Source: Chloroflexota bacterium (lineage in GTDB: Bacteria > Chloroflexota > Limnocylindria > P2-11E). Taken from it: DNA of 8,102 bases. The stretch spans positions 1 through 8,102 of the forward strand of contig VGPA01000058.1 in NCBI GenBank assembly GCA_016875665.1, given 5' to 3'. Below the pieces are notes generated by a model that was not told the DNA's origin, made no database searches, and saw nothing but the letters and a program-made list of their open reading frames with translations. Shown one piece after another: positions 1-7,900 of the stretch. Every line of letters starts with the position of its first letter. Positions within the stretch are counted from its first letter, which is position 1. The position numbers and the translations under genes were made by a program.

Positions 1-700
1 TCGGTGACGGTCTGCTCCTTCTCGTTCCAGGTCCCCGCCTGGCGCATCTCGTACTCCGTGCGCGGCACGAGCGCGTTCGTAGGGCAGACGCCGACGCAGT
101 TGCCGCAGTAAACGCACGCGGAGTCCGGCAGCGGGACCTCATGCTCGGTCGCGATGCCCGCGTCGAAGCCGCGCCCCGCGACCGCGATGGCGAAGGTGTT
201 CTGCGCGTCGGTGCCGCAGGCTTCGACGCACTTGTAGCAAAGGATGCAGCGCGAGTAGTCCCGCACGTAGAGCTCGTTGTCGACCTTCACGGGGCGAGCG
301 ACGGTCGCACGCTCCGCGCCGAATCGTTCGGGCTGCGCGCCGTACCGCTCGGACCAGCGGCGGACGTCGTCGCTCGCCTGCGAGAGGTCCACAGACGACC
401 CGAGCAGCTCGAGCACGAGCCGCCGGCTGTGGCGCACGCGCTCGCTGTCTGTCCGCACGGCCATCCCGGGCGTGACCGCGCGCGAGCACGACGGCACCAG
501 CGTGCGCGAACCCTCGACCTCGACCACGCAGACGCGGCAGACGTTCACGGGAGTGAGCGTCTCGAGGTAGCAGAGCGTCGGCGTTTCGACGCCGCGGCCG
601 CGCAGCGCCTCGAGGATCGTGCTGCCTTCGGGGACGGCCACCTTCTGTCCGTCGACCGTGAGGTCGACGAGGGGACGCGGCGGCGCCATCGGGAAGGTCT

Positions 701-704
<4 letters not shown>
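1..704 (-). CDS. FdhA N-terminal half: NuoG-like 2Fe-2S / 2x[4Fe-4S] electron-transfer subunit of NAD-dependent formate dehydrogenase (partial, runs off window)
   Basis: Seen: counting from the ATG at 689, a ferredoxin-type [2Fe-2S] domain (about residues 7-75) has ligands C40, C51, C54 and C68. A bacterial 8Fe ferredoxin-like domain follows, with CxxCxxCxxxC sets at C148/151/154/158 and C192/195/198/202, the second followed by Pro. The frame is still open at the window edge. Known: this is the N-terminal layout of cytosolic NAD-linked FdhA and NuoG. There it passes electrons between the Mo/W site and the FMN subunit. No Cys lies between C68 and C148, so the usual His-Cys3 cluster is absent. 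The last visible residues (WNEKEQTVT) resemble the linker that precedes the CPYCGVGC cluster domain in full-length FdhA, so I infer that this domain follows outside the window. Start: GTG at 704 overlaps the upstream stop as GTGA; ATG at 689 is an equally possible start, and neither has a clear Shine-Dalgarno. Last visible gene of the fhs-fdh operon. Confidence 0.85.
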
Positions 705-2478
<1,774 letters not shown>

Positions 2479-2479
<1 letters not shown>

Positions 2480-4407
2480 CAGGCAAGCACCGGCGCGAGG
2501 CGCTCGATGCGGACGGCCGCCGCCTTGAACTCCGCGGTGCCGGACTTGGGGTCGGTCGCGTCGATGGTCAGGATGTTCGTCTCGACCTGATCGGGGAAAT
2601 GGAGCGTCATGAACACGAGGCCGGGACGGAGCGAGTCGTCGAGATGCACAGGCGCCACGACCGAGCCGCGGCGGGAGATGACGCGGACGAGCTCCCCTTC
2701 CTGCACGCCGAGACGCCGGGCGTCGGCCGCCGACATGTCGATCGTCTCCGGCCGGCGGAGGGGCGACGTGTACAGGCCGGTCTGGACGCCCGTGTTGTAT
2801 GAGTCGAGCCGCCGGCCGGTGGTCAGCCGCAGGGGAAACTCCGCGTCCACGACGTCCACCGGCGGATCGTGCGCGACGACGGAGAACGGCGCGCGGGGTC
2901 CGCGCTTGGACTCCTCCTCTTCCCAGAGCCGGCCGTGCAGGAACGGTGAGCCGGGATGGCTCTCGTCGGGGCAGGGCCACTGGATCCCACCGAGCGCTTC
3001 GAGGCGCTCGTACGACATCCCGCGATGCATCGGCGAAAGCGAGCGGAGCTCCTCCCACGCGGACTCCGGCGTGACCTCGCCCCAGTCTCGGCCGAGTCGC
3101 CTGGCGAGCTGCGTGATGACCCAGAGGTCGTCGCGGGCGTCACCCGGCGGCTCGAGGGCCTTGCGCACGCGCTGCACGCGCCGCTCGCTGTTGGTCACCG
3201 TCCCCTCGGACTCGGCCCAGGACGCGGACGCGGGCAGGATCACGTTCGCGAGGCTCGCCGTTTCGGTCATGAGGATGTCCTGCACCACGAGGAACTCGAG
3301 TCCCTCGAGCAGCGCACGGGCCCGATGCGCGTCGGCCTCGGAGCGCGCGGGATTCTCGCCGATCACGTAGAGCGCCGTGAGCTCCCTGTGCTCCATCGCC
3401 TCGAACATCTGCGTCAAGTTCTTGCCGTATTTCGGCGGGATCTCGCAGCTCCACGCCTGGTTGAAGCGGGCGCGCGCCTCGGGCATCGTCTCGAGGTCCT
3501 GGAAGCCGGGCAGTTTGTTGGGGATCGCGCCCATGTCGCCGCCGCCCTGGACGTTGTTCTGTCCACGGAGCGGGTTGAGGCCCGAGCCCCACCTGCCCAC
3601 ATGGCCCGTGAGCAGCGCGAGGTTGATCAGGGCGAGCACGTTGTCGACGGCGTTGTGGTGCTCGGTGATCCCGAGCGTCCAGCAGATCTGGCTGTTCGGC
3701 GCCTTGGCGTACGTATGCGCCATCTCGCGGATCGCGGCCGCCGGCACGCCCGTCAGCCGCTCCCCCTCCTCGAGGGTGAAGGGCTCCACGCTCGCCGCGT
3801 ACGCGGCGAAGCCGCTCGTGGCGCGTTCGATGAACGCCCGGTCGTGGAGTCCGGCGTGGATGATCTCGCGCGCGAGCGCGTTCGAGAGCGCGATGTCCGA
3901 TCCGACCTCGATCCCGAGCCAGACGTCCGCCCAGCGCGCCGTGCCGGTGCGGCGTGGATCGACCGTGTACAGGCGCGCGCCGCGCCGGATGCCCTTGAGC
4001 ACGTGATGGAAGAAGATCGGATGCGTCTCACGGGCGTTCGAGCCCCAGAGCACGATCACGTCCGCTTCTTCGATCTCCCGGTACGAGGAGGTTCCGCCCC
4101 CGGCGCCGAACACAGTGGCCAGACCGACCACGCTCGGAGCGTGTCAGGTCCGATTGCAGGAATCGACGTTGTTGCTGCGCAGCACCTGGCGCATGAACTT
4201 CTGCGCGATGAAGTTCATCTCGTTCGTCGCCTTGGAGCAGCTGAAGAGGCCAATACCGTGGCCGCCGTGCTTGTCCGCGGCGGCACGCAGGCCGGCGGCG
4301 GCCGCGTCGAGCGCCTCGTCCCAGGAGGCCGCGCGGAACCCGGCGGAGGTCCTGATTAGCGGCGTCGTGAGGCGCTCGGGCGCGGCCTTCATGCCGCGAT
4401 TGATCAT
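2479..4407 (-). CDS. fdhA: Selenocysteine formate dehydrogenase catalytic subunit, C-terminal part (lacks Fe4S4 domain); TGA at 4144-4146 read as Sec88
   Basis: Catalyses reversible CO2/formate conversion at a molybdenum or tungsten bis-pyranopterin centre. Seen: 642 residues if the in-frame TGA is decoded. The context NNVDSCNRTUHAPSVVGL matches the E. coli FdhF active site (NNVDCCARVUHGPSVAGL), giving Sec88 and catalytic His89. R281 in LRGQNNVQG corresponds to E. coli Arg333. Cofactor-binding motifs include LWGSNARETHP (about 120-130), and a molydop-binding domain fills about 522-635 (LTTGRRLDSYNTGVQT). Odd: the protein begins at PERLTTPLIR, the start of the molybdopterin domain, so the preceding 4Fe-4S domain (CxxCx3C...CxKGR) is missing and is probably supplied by the downstream gene. 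Standard gene callers would stop at the TGA and report two ORFs (4144-4407 and 2479-4131). It lies 8 nt after fhs and overlaps the next gene by 1 nt. Decoding requires SelA/SelB/SelC/SelD elsewhere in the genome. An alternative ATG lies at 4392. Confidence 0.93.
4129..4143. repeat. Perfect 7-bp inverted repeat directly after the Sec codon
   Basis: CACGCTC-C-GAGCGTG starts at the base after the TGA (minus-strand reading). As RNA it could fold as a 6-bp stem with a 3-nt loop. Its 3' arm shares GUG with the SECIS stem, so the two folds are mutually exclusive. It could be a chance product of codon choice in a GC-rich gene. Confidence 0.5.
4144..4146 (-). other. Selenocysteine codon (recoded UGA) of fdhA
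   Basis: On the minus strand the frame reads AAT CGG ACC TGA CAC GCT CCG. The reading frame is identical on both sides, with no frameshift. The TGA sits exactly where formate dehydrogenases carry Sec or Cys, directly before the catalytic His. The conserved sequence resumes at the next codon, so this is recoding and not a broken gene. Confidence 0.93.
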
Positions 4408-4408
4408 G

Positions 4409-4414
4409 CTCCTT
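4409..4414 (-). promoter_or_regulatory. Ribosome binding site of fdhA (unusually close to the start codon)
   Basis: AAGGAG lies in the 8-nt gap between the fhs stop (TGA, 4416-4418) and the fdhA ATG (4405-4407), with only 1 nt between motif and start. The next in-frame ATG (4390-4392) would give a 16-nt spacer, which is too long. Both starts are imperfect. I prefer the first, possibly helped by ribosomes terminating on fhs. Confidence 0.5.
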
Positions 4415-4415
4415 T

Positions 4416-6125
4416 TCAGAACAGGCCGACGATACGGCCGTCGGGGCCGAGGCCGACCTTCTCCCCTGCCGGGTGCGAGGGCAGGCCGGGCATCGTCGTC
4501 ATTTCGCCCAGCAGCGGGTAGATGAAGCCGGCACCGGCCGAGAGGCGGGCGTCGCGCACGGTCACGGAGAAGTCGTTCGGCCGGCCCTTCAGAGCGGCGT
4601 TGTCCGACAGCGAAAGGTGGGTCTTGGCCATGCAGATGGGCAGGTCCGCGTACCCCTGCTCCGTGAAGCGCTTGAGCGCCGCATCGGCCGCGGGGAGGTA
4701 CATCACGTCCTTCGCGCCGTACATCGTCGTCGCGATCGCCTTGATCTTGTCCTTGATCGGCAGGTCGAGCGGGTACACGTAGCGGAAGGAGCTGGGGCCG
4801 CTCGCAGCCGAGACCACCGCCTCGGCCAGCTCGGTCGCGCCCGCCCCGCCCTTGGCCCAGTGCTGGGCCTCAACGACGGCGTAGGCGCCGCCCTGCATGG
4901 CCATCCGCTTCACCAGCTCCAGCTCGCCCGGATGGTCGGTCGGGAAGCGGTTGATGGCGACGACTGCCGGCAGCCCGCAGGTGCGGACGTTCTCGATCTG
5001 CTTCAGCAGGTTCCCGATTCCCGCGGCGACGGCATCCTCGTCCTGGTCGGCGAGGCGCTTGTCGAGTGGGCGGCCGGCGACGATCCGGAAGCGCCCCGAG
5101 TGGCTCTTGAGGGCGCGCAGCGTGCAGACGATCACCGCCGCGTTCGGCACGAGACCGCTCGTGCGGCATTTGATGTCGACGAACTTCTCGAAGCCGAGAT
5201 CGGCGCCGAAGCCCGCCTCGGTCACGCAGTAGTCGGTGAGCCGCAGCGCGATCTGGTCGGCCACGATGGACGAGTTCCCGTGCGCGATGTTGCCGAACGG
5301 GCCCGCGTGGATGAAGGCGGGCCCGTTCTCGAGCGTCTGGAGGAGATTGGGCTTGAGCGCGTCCTTCATCAGCACGGTGAGCGCGCCGTCCACCTGAAGA
5401 TCCTTCGCGGTAAGCGCCTTGCCGTCGCGGGTCTGCCCAAAGACCATGCGCCCGAGGCGCGCGCCGAGGTCATCGATGTCCGTGGCGAGAGCGAGGATCG
5501 CCATGATCTCCGACGCGGTCGCGATGTCGAAGCCGCTCTCGCGCGTGACGCCGTTCCCCTGGCCCAGACCGACGACGATGCTGCGGAGCGAGCGGTCGCT
5601 GATGTCGAGCACGCGCTTCCAGCTGATGCTCTTGGGGTCGATCCCGAGCGGGTTGCCGTGATAGAGGCTGTTGTCGATGAAGGCGGCCATGAGGTTGTGC
5701 GCCACGCTCACCGCGTGGTTGTCGCCCGTCAGATGGAGGTTGATCTCCTCCATCGGCACCACCTGGGAGTACCCGCCGCCGGCGGCGCCGCCCTTGATGC
5801 CGAACACCGGGCCGAGCGAAGGCTGCCGGATGTTCACCGTGGCGCGCTTGCCGATGTGATTCAGGGCTTGCGCCAGGCCGATCGTCGTCGTCGTCTTGCC
5901 CTCGCCGAGCGGCGTGGGCGTGATCGCCGTGACGACCACGTACTTCCCGAGCGGGCGGTCTGCGAGCCGGGCGCGCACGCCGAGGTCGACCTTGCCTTTG
6001 AAGCGTCCGTAGGGCTCGAGCTCGTCCTCGTGCAGCCCCAAGGTGCTGGCGATCTGCGCGATCGGCTGGAGCCGCGCACTTTGCGCGATTTCTATGTCGG
6101 ACGGAACCGTTGCCTCGACCGCCAT
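4416..6125 (-). CDS. fhs: Formate--tetrahydrofolate ligase (formyl-THF synthetase)
   Basis: Catalyses formate + ATP + THF to 10-formyl-THF + ADP + Pi in the cytoplasm. It is the entry of formate into the folate C1 pool in the Wood-Ljungdahl methyl branch and the reductive glycine pathway. Seen: 569 residues, close to the usual ~555-560. It has the P-loop TPLGEGKTT (residues 71-79), GIKGGAAGGGYSQV, the FDIATASEIMAILAL segment and GNSSIVADQIAL, and it ends in the family-typical GPDGRIVGLF. The alignment is full length with no break. Start: the ATG at 6125 puts the conserved N-terminus (DIEIAQSARLQPIAQIA) about ten residues in. The frame stays open upstream to 6329, but that part has no family resemblance and would overlap the divergent fchA start. 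A GTG at 6143 is a possible alternative, and the Shine-Dalgarno is weak. First gene of the minus-strand operon; its product uses the formate made by the dehydrogenase encoded downstream. Confidence 0.97.
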   Translation of the reverse strand: MAVEATVPSDIEIAQSARLQPIAQIASTLGLHEDELEPYGRFKGKVDLGVRARLADRPLGKYVVVTAITPTPLGEGKTTTTIGLAQALNHIGKRATVNIRQPSLGPVFGIKGGAAGGGYSQVVPMEEINLHLTGDNHAVSVAHNLMAAFIDNSLYHGNPLGIDPKSISWKRVLDISDRSLRSIVVGLGQGNGVTRESGFDIATASEIMAILALATDIDDLGARLGRMVFGQTRDGKALTAKDLQVDGALTVLMKDALKPNLLQTLENGPAFIHAGPFGNIAHGNSSIVADQIALRLTDYCVTEAGFGADLGFEKFVDIKCRTSGLVPNAAVIVCTLRALKSHSGRFRIVAGRPLDKRLADQDEDAVAAGIGNLLKQIENVRTCGLPAVVAINRFPTDHPGELELVKRMAMQGGAYAVVEAQHWAKGGAGATELAEAVVSAASGPSSFRYVYPLDLPIKDKIKAIATTMYGAKDVMYLPAADAALKRFTEQGYADLPICMAKTHLSLSDNAALKGRPNDFSVTVRDARLSAGAGFIYPLLGEMTTMPGLPSHPAGEKVGLGPDGRIVGLF

Positions 6126-6303
6126 TTGCTGCTCAACCCCCACCCGGCTTGGATGCGTCGCCCCGACGGGCCGGACTCGTGCGGCGACGGTACGTCCCAT
6201 TTCGAGACGCTCGCATCGGCATCCGGCACAAAACAGGCCCCGGCGCTTGTCACATCCGCTCACCCGCCCATGCGCGCCCGCCCATAAACTGCCTTTCGTC
6301 CCC
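6126..6303. promoter_or_regulatory. Divergent intergenic region between fhs and fchA (probable promoters for both operons)
   Basis: This 178-bp stretch separates two head-to-head operons, so it should carry both promoters. No convincing -35/-10 pair is visible. On the plus strand, TAAACT (6285-6290) could be a -10 hexamer 13 nt before the fchA ATG. That would give a very short or no leader, in keeping with the missing Shine-Dalgarno before that ATG (CGTCCCC). On the minus strand I see no clear boxes for fhs. No riboswitch-like fold or operator was recognised. The promoter role is inferred from gene layout. Confidence 0.45.
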
Positions 6304-6930
6304 ATGTCATCCGACCTCGTGCAGCGCACCCTGCACGCCTTCAGTGACGACCTCGCTTCCCCGCGCCCGACGCCGGGCGGCGGAAGCGCCGCCGCTTACG
6401 CGGGGGCACTCGCGGCAGCCCTTGCCGCGATGGTGGCCCAGATCGCGCGGCGCAAGTCGGACGATCCGGGGATCGTCGCGCTCGTCACTGAAGTCGAGGC
6501 GCTCCGCCTGGAGCTGCTGCGCCTCCTTGACGCCGACGCGGACGCGTACGGCCTCGTCGCCGACGCGATGAAGCTGCCGCGCGCCACCGAGGCCGAGAAG
6601 CAGGCGCGCGCGGAGCGGCTCCAGGAGGCGCTCGTCGCCGCGTCGCGCGTGCCGCTTGAAATGGCGGCCACCGGTCGCAGGCTGTTCCCGGTGTGCGAGC
6701 GCGCGCTCGAGCTCGCCAGCAACGCGACGGCGAGCGACGTGGGCGTGGCCGCCTGGCTGGCGGAGGCGTGCGTGCGCGGCGCCGCGCTGAACGTGATGGT
6801 GAACATCGCGTCCCTCAAGGACGAGAAGCGCGTCAAGTCGCTCTCCGAGGAGCTCGACCGCGCGCTCGAGGGGGTCGACACCATGCGCCGCTCGGTCACC
6901 GACCGGGTGGAGGCGAGGATCGCGCGATGA
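6304..6930 (+). CDS. fchA: Methenyltetrahydrofolate cyclohydrolase, FTCD_C/FchA family
   Basis: Interconverts 10-formyl-THF and 5,10-methenyl-THF in the cytoplasm, the step between Fhs and FolD. Seen: 208 residues, the size of clostridial FchA and of the cyclodeaminase domain of FTCD. The N-terminus reads DLASPRPTPGGGSAAAYAGALAAAL (residues about 16-40), containing the family's PTPGGGSAAA folate-binding signature. A largely helical, Ala-rich body follows, with SNATASDVGVAAWLAEACVRGAALNVMVNIASLKD near residues 139-173, typical of the family. Start: ATG at 6304 gives the standard N-terminus, although no Shine-Dalgarno precedes it. It overlaps folD by ATGA. Closest alternative: a free-standing formiminotransferase cyclodeaminase (histidine catabolism). 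The fhs/folD context and the altered FolD active site favour cyclohydrolase. Confidence 0.92.
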   Translation: MSSDLVQRTLHAFSDDLASPRPTPGGGSAAAYAGALAAALAAMVAQIARRKSDDPGIVALVTEVEALRLELLRLLDADADAYGLVADAMKLPRATEAEKQARAERLQEALVAASRVPLEMAATGRRLFPVCERALELASNATASDVGVAAWLAEACVRGAALNVMVNIASLKDEKRVKSLSEELDRALEGVDTMRRSVTDRVEARIAR

Positions 6931-7772
6931 CGGCGCGCCTGCTGAGCGGCAAGCCGATCGCCGACAGGGTCGCCGCGCGATCCAAGGAGCGCAACGAGGC
7001 GCTCAAGCGCCGGGGCATAACCCCCCGGCTTGCGATCATCTCCGTCGGGACGGATCCCGCGGCCAGCTCGTACGCCGGGCGACTGATCAAGGGTGCGAAG
7101 GGCATGGGCATCGAGGTCGCCGACGTCACGATGCCGCGCGAGATCACCGAGCAGGAGCTGCGTGACCGGCTCGACGCCGTGAGCCGCGACCGCACGGTGC
7201 ATGGAATGCTGCTCCTCACCCCGCTTCCGGGTGCGCTCGACGAGCTGCACGTGGTCGACCACATCACCGTCGAGAAAGACGTCGAAGGCATGAACCCGTT
7301 CAGCATGGGCCTGCTCGTCGACGGCCGGCCCAAGTTCATCCCGTCAACCGCCGAGGCGATCGTCGAGATGCTGCGGTACTACGACATCCCGCTCCGCGGA
7401 GCGCACACGGTCATCCTGGGGCGCAGCACCGTCATCGGGCGCCCGGTGGCATCGCTCTTGCTCGAGGAGGACGCGACCATCACGATCACGCACTCGCGCA
7501 CGGTCGGGCTCGAGAGTCTGACCCGAGGCGCGGACGTGGTCGTGGTCGGCGTGGGGAAGGCCGGACTGATCCGCGGCGAGATGCTGAAGCCCGGCGCGGT
7601 CGTGATCGATGCCGGCATCAACGTGACTCCGACTGGCATCGTCGGTGACGTCGACACGGAGAGCGTGAGCGCGGTCGCCTCGGCCCTCAGCCCGGTACCC
7701 GGCGGTGTCGGAGCCGTGACGACCGCGCTCCTACTGCGGAATGTGATCACTGCTACCGAGGAACAGACTTGA
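6927..7772 (+). CDS. folD: FolD-family methylene-THF dehydrogenase, probably monofunctional (cyclohydrolase residues replaced)
   Basis: Oxidises or reduces 5,10-methylene-THF/5,10-methenyl-THF with NAD(P). Seen: 281 residues, normal FolD length. VGTDPAASSYAGRLIKGAKGMGI (about 41-63) is the folate-site helix. GRSTVIGRPVASLL and THSRT form the dinucleotide-binding region, and PVPGGVGAVTTALLLRN closes the C-terminus. Odd: in bifunctional FolD the Y-x3-K Lys (human Lys56), the Gln of VQLPLP (human Gln100) and the second Asp of KDVDG (human Asp125) form the cyclohydrolase site. Here these are Leu53, Leu97 and Glu120, while Tyr49 is kept. Known: Lys56 is needed for cyclohydrolase activity but not for dehydrogenase activity in the human enzyme. 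I infer a dehydrogenase only, with FchA supplying the other step. The start overlaps the fchA stop (ATGA), with GAGG 8 nt upstream. Confidence 0.93.
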   Translation: MTARLLSGKPIADRVAARSKERNEALKRRGITPRLAIISVGTDPAASSYAGRLIKGAKGMGIEVADVTMPREITEQELRDRLDAVSRDRTVHGMLLLTPLPGALDELHVVDHITVEKDVEGMNPFSMGLLVDGRPKFIPSTAEAIVEMLRYYDIPLRGAHTVILGRSTVIGRPVASLLLEEDATITITHSRTVGLESLTRGADVVVVGVGKAGLIRGEMLKPGAVVIDAGINVTPTGIVGDVDTESVSAVASALSPVPGGVGAVTTALLLRNVITATEEQT

Positions 7773-7889
7773 CTAAAAGTCGATCGTCGGAGGAGACCCG
7801 CCGCTCGTATCCGCTGACGCTGGCTCGGCCGCCTGGCCAAGGAAGGCGAACACGAGCGTCAGGACCGCAATGAACCTAAGAGCTGCCAC
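7773..7889 (-). CDS. Small secreted peptide precursor, 38 residues (candidate Phr-like signalling peptide)
   Basis: Not a recognised family. Seen: GTG start, a good Shine-Dalgarno (AGAGGTGA, whose last bases are the stop codon of the upstream gene), and a textbook short signal peptide. The n-region is VAALR, the hydrophobic core is FIAVLTLVFAFLG, and an AxA-type site (PASA-D) falls after residue 26. Cleavage would release a 12-residue tail, DTSGGSPPTIDF. The ORF lies 3 nt downstream of a TPR gene on the same strand, the arrangement of rap-phr pairs, where the peptide is exported, processed, re-imported and bound by the TPR protein. That role here is inference; it could also be an orphan small exported protein. 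The TAG stop abuts the folD stop codon on the other strand. Confidence 0.6.
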   Translation of the reverse strand: MAALRFIAVLTLVFAFLGQAAEPASADTSGGSPPTIDF

Positions 7890-7892
7890 GCT

Positions 7893-7900
7893 TCACCTCT
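7893..7900 (-). promoter_or_regulatory. Ribosome binding site of the small peptide ORF, overlapping the TPR gene stop codon
   Basis: AGAGGTGA with a GAGG core (7896-7899) lies 6 nt before the GTG start at 7889. It contains the TGA stop of the TPR gene (7893-7895). This arrangement favours translation of the peptide by reinitiation or coupling after the TPR protein, and it supports the GTG start. Confidence 0.6.

Larger units (their letters stand above)
4115..4146 (-). promoter_or_regulatory. Bacterial SECIS element (UGA plus downstream SelB-binding hairpin)
   Basis: Immediately 3' of the UGA, the mRNA forms a 6-bp stem with a 5-nt loop, GUGGUC-GGUCU-GGCCAC (complement of 4131-4115). It contains five Watson-Crick pairs and one U-G pair. 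The GGUCU loop matches the loop of E. coli fdhF. The loop begins six codons (18 nt) after the UGA, the same distance as in fdhF. By analogy it would bind SelB loaded with Sec-tRNA. The hairpin lies inside the coding sequence, so it also encodes conserved residues of the active-site helix. Confidence 0.85.

Noticed and set aside
2480..3058. N-terminal extension of the NuoEF frame up to 3058
   Set aside because: It lies wholly inside fdhA in another frame and its translation is low-complexity Arg/Pro/Ala. The TGATG-coupled ATG at 2479 begins family-like sequence.
4144..4146. Nonsense mutation or frameshift making fdhA a pseudogene
   Set aside because: The frame is the same on both sides, conservation continues without break, and the stop is TGA at the Sec position with a SECIS hairpin after it.
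2956..4359. 467-codon plus-strand open frame antisense to fdhA
   Set aside because: No motifs, and it runs across the Sec codon and SECIS region of a clearly real gene on the other strand.
4473..6287. 604-codon plus-strand open frame antisense to fhs
   Set aside because: Shadow of fhs: high Arg/Val/Ala content and no recognisable domain, while fhs is complete on the other strand.
6246..6290. Sigma-70 promoter with TTGTCA as -35 and CATAAA as -10 before fchA
   Set aside because: The spacing between the hexamers is about 30 bp, far from the usual 16-18.
6126..6329. N-terminal extension of fhs (starts at 6200 or 6329)
   Set aside because: The extra 25-68 residues have no Fhs similarity and no Shine-Dalgarno, and the longest version would run over the start of fchA.
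7766..7781. Terminator hairpin after folD (GACTT-GACTAA-AAGTC)
   Set aside because: Only 5 A/T-rich pairs, no following T tract, and it spans two stop codons. Too weak to call a terminator.
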